Positions 25,803-33,018 of a DNA stretch of 58,538 nucleotides are shown here, piece by piece. The position numbers and the translations under genes are program-made. Position 1 is the stretch's first letter, and each line of letters begins with the position of its first letter. Below the pieces are notes generated by a model, which was given only the letters and a program-made list of their open reading frames with translations, made no database searches and was not told where the DNA came from. Origin of the DNA: Polaribacter sp. SA4-10 (GTDB taxonomy: Bacteria; Bacteroidota; Bacteroidia; Flavobacteriales; Flavobacteriaceae); NCBI GenBank assembly GCA_949519155.1, contig CATIQU010000034.1:1-58538 (forward strand), in the 5' to 3' direction.

Positions 25803-26783
25803 ATGAAATCAAATTCAGCTGTATCTTCTAATAAAAAAGAAACCTGGAGTGGAGGTGGTGTAAAACCATTTGGCGCAAGCTACGGTAAAATGATGATGTG
25901 GTTTTTTATCGTTTCAGATGCATTAACTTTTTCAGGGTTTTTAGCAGCGTACGGTTTAACACGTTTTAAGTTTATTGACTCATGGCCAATTGCCGATGAA
26001 GTTTTTACGCACGTTCCATTTGTACATGGAGAGTATCCAATGATATATGTTGCGATTATGACATTTATCTTAATTGTCTCTTCTGTAACCATGGTGTTGG
26101 CTGTAGACGCAGGTCATAAAATGCAGAAAAACAAAGTAGCCTGGTACATGTTTGCTACTATTATTTTTGGAATTATTTTTGTAGGTTCTCAAGCTTGGGA
26201 ATGGAATACTTTTATCAAAGGTTCTTATGGAGCTGTGAAAACGACAGAAGGAAAGATTTTACAATTTGTAAATGAAGATGGGAAACAAATTGCATTTGCA
26301 GATTTTGTGACCACAGAAAGATTAGATGGTAGAGAACAACACACGAAAAAAAATGGATTGTGGTTTGTAGAAGAACCAACTATTGCAACCTATTCAATAG
26401 ATCAAATCATTGCTTCTTATAACGCACATCCAGAAGTTCAAGTAAGAACAGAATTGATTACAGACCAAAAGAAAAAAACAATATTATCCAGAGAAGAAGG
26501 TACTGCACAATTGGCAAAAACAAGATTGGTTGTAGAAGGCGCAAATCTAGAAGTCAATGAATATGGAAATACCATCTTTGCAGATTTCTTCTTTTTCATT
26601 ACTGGTTTCCACGGTTTCCACGTATTAACAGGGATTTTAATCAATATCATTATTTTCTTTAATGTAATTGTTGGAACCTATGAAAAAAGAGGGCACTACG
26701 AAATGGTAGAAAAGGTAGGATTATATTGGCACTTTGTAGATTTAGTTTGGGTATTCGTATTCACATTCTTCTACTTAGTTTAA
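25803..26783 (+). CDS. Cytochrome c oxidase subunit III with large internal insert
   Basis: The 326-residue protein has standard subunit-III helices at residues 28-52, 78-102, 112-134, 257-295 and 302-326 (ending LYWHFVDLVWVFVFTFFYLV). Between the third and fourth of these lies an unusually long hydrophilic insert of about 115 residues (140-255), rich in charged residues and apparently without a transmembrane segment. The GFHGFHVLTG motif confirms the family. It is the second subunit III in the operon. Whether the insert is a lineage feature or special to this gene needs alignment. Confidence 0.92.
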   Translation: MKSNSAVSSNKKETWSGGGVKPFGASYGKMMMWFFIVSDALTFSGFLAAYGLTRFKFIDSWPIADEVFTHVPFVHGEYPMIYVAIMTFILIVSSVTMVLAVDAGHKMQKNKVAWYMFATIIFGIIFVGSQAWEWNTFIKGSYGAVKTTEGKILQFVNEDGKQIAFADFVTTERLDGREQHTKKNGLWFVEEPTIATYSIDQIIASYNAHPEVQVRTELITDQKKKTILSREEGTAQLAKTRLVVEGANLEVNEYGNTIFADFFFFITGFHGFHVLTGILINIIIFFNVIVGTYEKRGHYEMVEKVGLYWHFVDLVWVFVFTFFYLV

Positions 26784-26802
26784 TAAAAAAATAGCATACA
26801 AA

Positions 26803-27144
26803 ATGGGACACGCACACGAATCGAATACAAAGAAAATTTGGATAGTATTAGTCATATTAACCGCAATTACCGGTGTTGAAGTTTGGCTTGGGATTTTGAA
26901 GCCAGATTTTTTACACTTGTCAAATTTTTTAGGAACAAGTTGGTTAAATTGGATTTTCATCATATTAACACTCGTAAAAGCCTACTTTATTGCGTGGTCT
27001 TTTATGCACTTAGAAGGAGAGAAAACATGGTTTAGACGTGCCATTGTATGGACTCCCATTTTTCTAATTGGCTTTCTAGTGACCTTACTTTTAACAGAAG
27101 GTGGATATATCTTCGATACATTAGGGCCGCTCGTAAAATGGTAA
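26803..27144 (+). CDS. Cytochrome c oxidase subunit IV (prokaryotic type)
   Basis: This 113-residue membrane protein has three helices, and HAHESNTKKIWIVLVILTAI, VEVWLGIL and VKAYFIAWSFMHLEGE match bacterial oxidase subunit IV. It follows subunit III by 19 nt and ends just before a strong terminator, so it may close the first part of the oxidase operon. Its role is structural support of the oxidase. Confidence 0.9.
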   Translation: MGHAHESNTKKIWIVLVILTAITGVEVWLGILKPDFLHLSNFLGTSWLNWIFIILTLVKAYFIAWSFMHLEGEKTWFRRAIVWTPIFLIGFLVTLLLTEGGYIFDTLGPLVKW

Positions 27145-27152
27145 TAAAAATA

Positions 27153-27182
27153 AAAGGTGGTTTTTATAACCACTTTTTTTTT
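27153..27182 (+). terminator. Terminator after oxidase subunit IV
   Basis: AAAGGTGGTT and AACCACTTTT form a stem across TTTATA, followed by a T run. The next gene starts at 27202, so some readthrough or a separate promoter is needed for the downstream SCO genes. Confidence 0.75.
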
Positions 27183-27201
27183 GCTTAAAATTCTATAAAT
27201 C

Positions 27202-27849
27202 ATGATTACAAAAAAAAGAGTAGTACTTTTTTTACTTTTTATATTTCCATTGATCGCTTTCTTATTACTTTCAACAGGAATAAATGGCTTCAATAAATTG
27301 CCTGTCGTAAATAATAATGTGATAGATCTTTCTTTAATTGACTCTACCGAAACCTTACAGAACAAAGTTTCTGTAATTTGTTTTTTAGGAAATGATTTAA
27401 ATAAAATCAAAGGAGGCTTGTTTAATTTGAACGAAAAAGTGTACAAAAAATTTATCGAACATAAAAAATTTCAAATTATTGCTATTGTGCCACAAGGAAA
27501 AGAAAAAGAAGCACAAATACTTAAAGATGAGATAGGTGCATTTACAGACATGGCTAAGTGGAAATTTATAACAGGTACTAAGGATCAAATAAATACATTT
27601 TACTCTAGCTTTAAAAATAATAGTAAGCTCTCGGATCTTTTTACCGTAGATGCTTTTTTAATTGATAAGAAAGGGCGTCTCAGGGGGAGAACGGATGATA
27701 AAAAAAATCTAGACAGAAAAATAATTGGATATAATACGAGATCTGTGTCCGATTTAAAAGGACCCATGAAAGATGATATTAGTGTGCTTTATTATGAGTA
27801 CTATGCCGCATTTAAAGACAGGAAAAAGGCAGATAGAAAAGAAAAGTAA
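27202..27849 (+). CDS. Membrane-anchored SCO/thioredoxin-like protein lacking the CxxxC pair
   Basis: A 215-residue protein starts with one membrane helix (about residues 8-24), and the rest is probably periplasmic. Its fold order looks like SCO/thioredoxin: a strand with a single Cys60 (VSVICFLGND) where SCO has CxxxC, then FQIIAIVPQ, FITGTKDQIN and FLIDKKGRLRGR. The second cysteine is absent, so copper chaperone activity of the usual kind is not expected. It sits 3 nt before a normal SCO gene, suggesting a paired or helper role. The relationship is inferred from order and context only. Confidence 0.7.
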   Translation: MITKKRVVLFLLFIFPLIAFLLLSTGINGFNKLPVVNNNVIDLSLIDSTETLQNKVSVICFLGNDLNKIKGGLFNLNEKVYKKFIEHKKFQIIAIVPQGKEKEAQILKDEIGAFTDMAKWKFITGTKDQINTFYSSFKNNSKLSDLFTVDAFLIDKKGRLRGRTDDKKNLDRKIIGYNTRSVSDLKGPMKDDISVLYYEYYAAFKDRKKADRKEK

Positions 27850-27852
27850 GTT

Positions 27853-28497
27853 ATGAATAAAAAATACTCGTATGTCGGTGTTGCTTTCGTTATCCTATTA
27901 TTTGGGATATATGTTGTTAGAAATATAGAGTCACGATTTGAAAAATCCGATTTGTATACTTTTGAAAAAGTACCTGCTTTTGAATTTGTCAATCAAGAAG
28001 GAAATAAAATAAATAACCAAACCTATGCAGGCAAAGTATACGTGGTTGAATTTTTCTTTTCAACATGCCCAACAATTTGCCCGTTGATGACAAAAAAAAT
28101 GCTGTTACTTCAAGATGAATTTTTTGGAAACCCAGATTTCGGAATTGCGTCCATATCAATTACTCCAGATATCGATACTCCAGAAGTTCTCAAAACCTAT
28201 GCAAGAGAGAATGAGATTTCCCACAGAAATTGGCATTTGCTAACAGGAAAACCCTATGAAGTTGTTTCCAAATTATCGAACAAAGGTTTTACATTGTATG
28301 CCGGAAAAGGGGATGCAGCTCATGGCGGATTTGAACATTCTGGTTTGTTTGCCCTGGTAGATAAAGATGGAAATATTCGCTCTAGAAAAGATGCTTATGG
28401 CAATCCTATTAAATTTTATAGAGCTTTGGATGAACACTCCTTTCCGGATCAGATAAAAGAATTAAAAGAAGATATTAAAATTTTATTAGATGAATAA
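27853..28497 (+). CDS. SCO1/SenC family copper assembly protein
   Basis: SCO proteins deliver copper to, or reduce the thiols of, the CuA site in cytochrome oxidase subunit II. This 214-residue protein has an N-terminal anchor (residues 6-22), the redox/copper motif TCPTICP with Cys72 and Cys76, the FGIASISITPDIDTP strand and the conserved His162 in FEHSGLFALVD. All metal ligands are therefore present. Its last eight bases overlap the DUF420 gene (ATGAATAA). Confidence 0.93.
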   Translation: MNKKYSYVGVAFVILLFGIYVVRNIESRFEKSDLYTFEKVPAFEFVNQEGNKINNQTYAGKVYVVEFFFSTCPTICPLMTKKMLLLQDEFFGNPDFGIASISITPDIDTPEVLKTYARENEISHRNWHLLTGKPYEVVSKLSNKGFTLYAGKGDAAHGGFEHSGLFALVDKDGNIRSRKDAYGNPIKFYRALDEHSFPDQIKELKEDIKILLDE

Positions 28498-29077
28498 GAA
28501 TTTAGCCCAAGAAAAAAAGTACAAGAAAATTATTACTGTTTTGTCTATTATTATCCCCTTAGCAGTTGCAGCATTGTTTGGCGTTAATTTACAAAAACTG
28601 GGTTTCGATGTTGAGCCTCTTCGTTTTTTACCACCTATATATGCTTCCGTAAACGGATTAACAGCCATCGTTTTAATTGCTGCTGTGATTGCGATCAAAA
28701 AAGGAAATCGAAAATTACATGAACGTTTAAATACGCTAGCAATTTTTTGTTCACTCTTATTTTTAGTGATGTATGTAGCTTATCACATGACTTCAGATTC
28801 TACAAAATTTGGAGATTTAAATTTTGACGGAATAACATCCGATTTAGAAGTAGCTAAATTAGGAATGGTTCTTTATTTGTACCGGTTTATCTTAGTCACT
28901 CATATCGTCCTATCAATTGTAGTTATCCCTTTTGTATTAACAACCTACATACGCGCAAAATTAACTGATTTTCCAGCGCATAAAAAAATAGCAAAAATTA
29001 CATTTCCACTTTGGTTGTATGTAGCCGTAACAGGCGTAATTGTTTATATCATGATATCCCCATACTATGTTCAATAA
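28490..29077 (+). CDS. DUF420 membrane protein (oxidase-associated)
   Basis: The 195-residue protein with about five membrane helices matches DUF420: LRFLPPIYASVNGLTAIVLI, IKKGNRKLHERLN, YVAYHMTSDS, and FPAHKKIAKITFPLWLYVAVTG. Histidines in HERLN and YHMTS could bind metal or heme, and the family is commonly found beside SCO and oxidase genes. Its function is not established to my knowledge, but assembly of cytochrome oxidase is a fair guess. It overlaps SCO by 8 nt and the next small gene by 11 nt. Confidence 0.86.
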   Translation: MNKNLAQEKKYKKIITVLSIIIPLAVAALFGVNLQKLGFDVEPLRFLPPIYASVNGLTAIVLIAAVIAIKKGNRKLHERLNTLAIFCSLLFLVMYVAYHMTSDSTKFGDLNFDGITSDLEVAKLGMVLYLYRFILVTHIVLSIVVIPFVLTTYIRAKLTDFPAHKKIAKITFPLWLYVAVTGVIVYIMISPYYVQ

Positions 29078-29285
29078 AAAAACCGCATTCATTTTTTTAT
29101 TCGTATTTACTTCTATCGTTTCCAATGCGCAATGCGCCATGTGTAAAGCAGTTGTAGAAAGTGGAGACATTTCTATGGCAGAAGGAGTTAACAATGGAAT
29201 TACCTATTTAATGGTTTTTCCTTACCTTTTAATCGGTGGATTGTTTTATACCTTATATAGATATAAGAAGAATGCAAAAAATTAA
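29067..29285 (+). CDS. Small CxxC membrane protein at the end of the oxidase operon
   Basis: This 72-residue protein has a signal peptide (KKTAFIFLFVFTSIVSNAQ), then directly Cys23-Ala-Met-Cys26, a short linker, and one C-terminal helix (about 48-64) with a basic tail. The CxxC pair would lie at the mature N terminus on the periplasmic side, a place suited to copper or redox work. It overlaps DUF420 by 11 bases, so it belongs to the oxidase assembly operon. I do not recognise a named family. Confidence 0.72.
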   Translation: MFNKKTAFIFLFVFTSIVSNAQCAMCKAVVESGDISMAEGVNNGITYLMVFPYLLIGGLFYTLYRYKKNAKN

Positions 29286-29344
29286 CATTTCTATAAGCTA
29301 GTATCTCTGTAACATATTTTACTTTTAGTCGTCCTATTAAAACT

Positions 29345-29372
29345 GGTGAGAAGGGCATTTTTCACCTTTTAT
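29345..29372 (+). terminator. Probable terminator of the oxidase assembly operon
   Basis: GGTGA (29345-29349) pairs with TCACC (29362-29366) across a 12-base loop, followed by TTTTATT. The stem is short, so this is a weaker call. Confidence 0.5.
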
Positions 29373-29408
29373 TAAAAACAACAATTATACCCATTAAAAA
29401 AATACGTA

Positions 29409-30740
29409 TTGAAAACTAAATTTATACTCGCAGTAGCTGTTTTCACTTCTCTAGCAATTTTTTCTCAAAAGAAATGGACGCTTAAGGAATGTGTAGATCA
29501 AGCATTAGAAAGAAATATTTCTATTCAACAAAATAAACTTAACCTTCAATCAGCAGAAAAAGATGTTGCCATTGCAAAAGGGAATTTTTTACCAAATTTA
29601 AATGGAAATACAGGAGGGAACTTAAACTTTGGTTCTGGTTTTGATCCAGTAACCAATAACCGGGTTTCTACAAGTTTTTTTGGAGGCTCTTTAGGTTTAA
29701 ACGCAGGGTATACCATCTTTAATGGTTATCGAAACACAAACACCTACAAACAAGCTCAATTGGGTGTAGCGTCTAGTAAATATGATTTACAAAAAATAGA
29801 AAACGATATTTCATTGTTTGTTGTAAATGGTTATCTAAATGTCTTGTTTGCAAAAGAAAATTTAAATGTTGCTAAAGTACAGTATGAAATTAGTGCCAAT
29901 CAAATAGAAGCAGCTAAAAGTAGATTCCAGGCGGGAGTCGTTGCAAAAGGAGAGGTTTTAAACACTCAATCTACGGCGGCTGCAAACCTACAAAGTGTTA
30001 TTGCGCAAGAAAATGTATTAAACTTAGCGTTGCTAAATTTGGCACAAACCATTCAAGTACCAATTGATAATTTCGATGTTGTTTCCATAGAATTAGGGAC
30101 GCCATCTGTAAATTTGTTATATACGAATTCAGACCTTATTTTTGAAAAATCACTAATTAACAGACCTGAGATTGAAAGAGCAATATTGGCGATTGAAAGT
30201 GCAGATTTAAGTATCGAAATTGCAAAATCTAATTTTTCACCAACAGTCTCTGCTTCTCTAGGTGTTTCTACAAATTATGGGTTCAATTTAAATTTACCAA
30301 CGGGTTTATCAAATACCAATTTACTAACACAAATGAATGACAATTTTGGTTATGGACTTGGCTTTAATGTAAGCGTGCCTATTTTTAATCGTTTTCAAAC
30401 CAAAAACAACGTTGCAAAATCAAAAATTAATAAAGAAATCGTTATTACAAGATTAGAAAGTGAAAAAATTCAGTTAAAACAAACGATAGAACAAGCTTTT
30501 TTAGATGTAAAAGCAGCAGCAAAATCATATCAGGCAGCAAAGATTTCATTAGCAGCACAGCAAGAAGCTTTTAAAAATTCGCAACAAAGATATAACTTTG
30601 GAGACATGACCTTATTCGATTTCGACCAAGTAAGAACAAGATTGGTCAATGCTGAAGGCGCGATGATTCGTTCAAAATACGACTACGTGTTTAAAACAAA
30701 AGTATTACAATTCTATTCCGGTGAATTGGTTTTAGAATAA
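29409..30740 (+). CDS. TolC family outer-membrane efflux protein
   Basis: The 443-residue protein has a signal peptide (KTKFILAVAVFTSLAIFSQ) and the two-fold repeated helical/strand pattern of TolC: KEWTLKECVDQALE-like start (KKWTLKECVDQALE), LNAGYTIFNGYRN, VNGYLNVLFAKENL, and in the second half GFNVSVPIFN and ARTRLVNAE-like VRTRLVNAEGA. It would form the outer-membrane duct of a tripartite exporter. The start is TTG at 29409, chosen because the signal peptide begins there. No adaptor or inner-membrane pump is adjacent, so the substrate is unknown. Confidence 0.92.
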   Translation: MKTKFILAVAVFTSLAIFSQKKWTLKECVDQALERNISIQQNKLNLQSAEKDVAIAKGNFLPNLNGNTGGNLNFGSGFDPVTNNRVSTSFFGGSLGLNAGYTIFNGYRNTNTYKQAQLGVASSKYDLQKIENDISLFVVNGYLNVLFAKENLNVAKVQYEISANQIEAAKSRFQAGVVAKGEVLNTQSTAAANLQSVIAQENVLNLALLNLAQTIQVPIDNFDVVSIELGTPSVNLLYTNSDLIFEKSLINRPEIERAILAIESADLSIEIAKSNFSPTVSASLGVSTNYGFNLNLPTGLSNTNLLTQMNDNFGYGLGFNVSVPIFNRFQTKNNVAKSKINKEIVITRLESEKIQLKQTIEQAFLDVKAAAKSYQAAKISLAAQQEAFKNSQQRYNFGDMTLFDFDQVRTRLVNAEGAMIRSKYDYVFKTKVLQFYSGELVLE

Positions 30741-30765
30741 CCCCCTTTTATTTTATTATAAGAAG

Positions 30766-30797
30766 ACCTCGCATTTTTGCGAGGTTTTATTTTTTGG
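30766..30797 (+). terminator. Terminator after tolC-like gene
   Basis: ACCTCGCA (30766-30773) pairs perfectly with TGCGAGGT (30778-30785), followed by a T-rich tract. It overlaps an upstream in-frame ATG of the tsaB frame at 30777, which is therefore not the start. Confidence 0.85.
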
Positions 30798-30803
30798 AAT
30801 CTT

Positions 30804-30811
30804 TATATTTG
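30804..30811 (+). promoter_or_regulatory. -7 element for tsaB
   Basis: TATATTTG matches TAnnTTTG and lies 17 nt ahead of the GTG start at 30828. The nearest TTG upstream (30777-30779) is farther than 19 bases, so the -33 half is weak. Confidence 0.5.
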
Positions 30812-30827
30812 TAAAAATTTTCAAATA

Positions 30828-31514
30828 GTGGCGATTATTCTAAATATTGAAACAGCAACCAAAAATTGTTCCGTAAGCATTGCTGATAAGGGTGAAGTAC
30901 TCGTTTTAAGAGAGTTGAACGACCTTAACTATTCACATGCAGAAAAGTTACACCCTTTTATAAACGCAGCTTTAAAAGAAGCGAATCTTACAATTAATGA
31001 AATAGATGCCGTTGCAGTGAGCAAAGGACCTGGCTCATATACAGGTCTTCGAATCGGTGTGTCTGCAGCAAAAGGAATTTGTTTCGCAATAGACAAGCCG
31101 CTGATATCCATAGAAACGTTGACTTCCTTGTCAACCGCAATTACTGTAGATAATGGTTTTGTTGTGCCTATGTTAGATGCCAGAAGAATGGAAGTCTATG
31201 CCGCAGTTTTCTCAGCAGGCAACAAAGCGATTCGAGAAATTAAAGCAGAGATTATTGACGAAGACTCTTTTTCGGACTATTTAGTAAAAGGGAAGGTTAC
31301 CTTTTTAGGAGATGGCGCTCAGAAATGCCAGTCTATCTTGACGCACAAAAATGCGATTTTTGTTGCCGATAAATTCCCGTCAGCAAAAGAAATGGCAACC
31401 CTTTCGTTTGAGAAGTTTCAAGAAAATCAATTTGAAGATGTTGCTTATTTTGAGCCTTTTTATCTAAAAGATTTTCTTGTTGTTCCTGAAAAGAAAAAGA
31501 AACCTACTTTTTAA
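30828..31514 (+). CDS. tsaB: tRNA threonylcarbamoyladenosine biosynthesis protein TsaB
   Basis: TsaB pairs with TsaD to make the t6A37 modification of ANN-decoding tRNAs. The 228-residue form begins at the GTG at 30828, giving MAIILNIETATKNCSVSI, which matches the family's first strand. The frame extends upstream to 30777, but that lies in a terminator hairpin. Other motifs are YSHAEKLHPF and VSKGPGSYTGLRIGVSAAKG, the signature of the ASKHA fold. It is transcribed alone, between tolC and the porin. Confidence 0.93.
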   Translation: MAIILNIETATKNCSVSIADKGEVLVLRELNDLNYSHAEKLHPFINAALKEANLTINEIDAVAVSKGPGSYTGLRIGVSAAKGICFAIDKPLISIETLTSLSTAITVDNGFVVPMLDARRMEVYAAVFSAGNKAIREIKAEIIDEDSFSDYLVKGKVTFLGDGAQKCQSILTHKNAIFVADKFPSAKEMATLSFEKFQENQFEDVAYFEPFYLKDFLVVPEKKKKPTF

Positions 31515-31693
31515 ATCCCCTATCAACTCACCAAAATCACTCAATATTTCTCTATTTTAGAGATTCAAAATGTATTTTTGTTTTAGGAAATGTTGGTTTA
31601 ACGTTCTCTCCATGAGATTCTTACCAATAAGATATCGTTAATTATATTTATTGTCTATTATATAAAGATTAGGATACATTAATTTAACATAAC

Positions 31694-31711
31694 TGTCAGT
31701 TCTTTGTGACA
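31694..31711. promoter_or_regulatory. Possible operator upstream of the phosphate porin
   Basis: TGTCA (31694-31698) and TGACA (31707-31711) form an inverted repeat with 8 bases between, 16 bases ahead of the porin ATG. CTGTCA also resembles half of the E. coli Pho box. A regulatory role is inference only. The 213-bp gap 31515-31727 otherwise holds no gene. Confidence 0.3.
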
Positions 31712-31727
31712 ACAAAAACTAATAATT

Positions 31728-32927
31728 ATGAAATTTAAAGCATTACTTATCTCTTTAAGTATGGTTCTTTGTTTTGGTGCTGTTGCACAAGAAACAAATG
31801 CACCAAAATTTGGAAAAGGATTGTTCAACCTTATTGGTAAAGACAGTACGTGGTCAATGAAAGTTGGAATGCGTTTTCAAACCCTAGCAACTTCTAGTTG
31901 GGATGTTAATGGTGGCTTAAATAATCCAGCTGCTTCAATGTTAATAAGAAGGTCTCGATTAAAATTTGACGGTTTTGCGTATTCACCAAAATTAAAATAT
32001 AAATTAGAATTAGGATTGTCTAACAGAGATATGTCTGGAGCCTCAGCATTTACGAGTAATTCACCTAGATATATCTTAGATGCAGTATTGAAATGGAATT
32101 TTTCAGGAAATTTTGTTTTATGGGCTGGTCAAACAAAGTTAGCCGGAAACAGAGAACGTGTGGTTTCTTCAGGAGATTTACAAATGGTTGATCGATCTTT
32201 ATTAAACAGTCGTTTTAATATTGACCGTGATATTGGTTTGCAATTAAGACATCATTTTAATCTTACAGATACTTTTATTGTAAAAGAAGTGTTTTCTATC
32301 TCGCAAGGTGAGGGTAGAAATGTGACAACAGGAAATCTAGGAGGACACCAGTATACCTCTAGATTAGAAATATTACCTTTTGGAAATTTTGCAAGTAAAG
32401 GAGACTATAAAGGAAGCGATTTAAAGTTTGAAACATCTCCAAAATTAGCGATTGGTGTTACTTATGACTTTAATAACAACGCAGTAAAAAACCGAAGTAA
32501 TCAAGGATCTTACATGACCAATGATATCGGTTTTCACGAAACAAATATTTCAACATTATTTGTAGATGCGATGTACAAACACAAAGGATTTTCTTTGATG
32601 GCAGAATATGCCAATAGAGATGCAGCAGATCCGTATGCAAAAAATTCTGATGGGAGTTTAACAGGAGCAGAAGTTCAGGTAGGAAATGGATTAAATGTAC
32701 AATCTGGTTATTTACTTTCAAAAACAGTAGAGCTTTCTACACGTTACACAAACATTGCTTTAAACAAATCGATCACTGGAAAAGGTTCAGAAAATCAATA
32801 CACCTTAGGACTGTCTAAATATATTGCAGGGCATAAATTAAAGGTGCAAACAGATCTAAGCTATACCGATATTGGTTTCAAAACAAATCAGTTGTTGTAC
32901 AGAGTGCAGGTAGACATTCACTTTTAA
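31728..32927 (+). CDS. Phosphate-selective porin O/P family protein
   Basis: The 399-residue protein has a signal peptide (KFKALLISLSMVLCFGAVAQ), then beta-strand-rich sequence matching porin O/P: WSMKVGMRFQT, ASMLIRRSRLKFDG, LDAVLKWNF, LWAGQTKLAGNRERVVSSG, and a final LYRVQVDIHF strand ending in Phe as outer-membrane barrels do. It would let phosphate or related anions cross the outer membrane. A PiT transporter follows 91 nt downstream on the same strand, which supports the phosphate assignment. Confidence 0.88.
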   Translation: MKFKALLISLSMVLCFGAVAQETNAPKFGKGLFNLIGKDSTWSMKVGMRFQTLATSSWDVNGGLNNPAASMLIRRSRLKFDGFAYSPKLKYKLELGLSNRDMSGASAFTSNSPRYILDAVLKWNFSGNFVLWAGQTKLAGNRERVVSSGDLQMVDRSLLNSRFNIDRDIGLQLRHHFNLTDTFIVKEVFSISQGEGRNVTTGNLGGHQYTSRLEILPFGNFASKGDYKGSDLKFETSPKLAIGVTYDFNNNAVKNRSNQGSYMTNDIGFHETNISTLFVDAMYKHKGFSLMAEYANRDAADPYAKNSDGSLTGAEVQVGNGLNVQSGYLLSKTVELSTRYTNIALNKSITGKGSENQYTLGLSKYIAGHKLKVQTDLSYTDIGFKTNQLLYRVQVDIHF

Positions 32928-33018
32928 GGACTAAAAAACATAACACAAACCTAACATAGGGGACTTTTTAAGTCTGTAATTTTACCAAATAGAAATTAAA
33001 TAATTTAAATAAATAAAA

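Noticed and set aside
30777..30827. Longer N terminus for TsaB
   Set aside because: The ATG at 30777 is in the loop of the tolC terminator, and the GTG at 30828 matches the family start.
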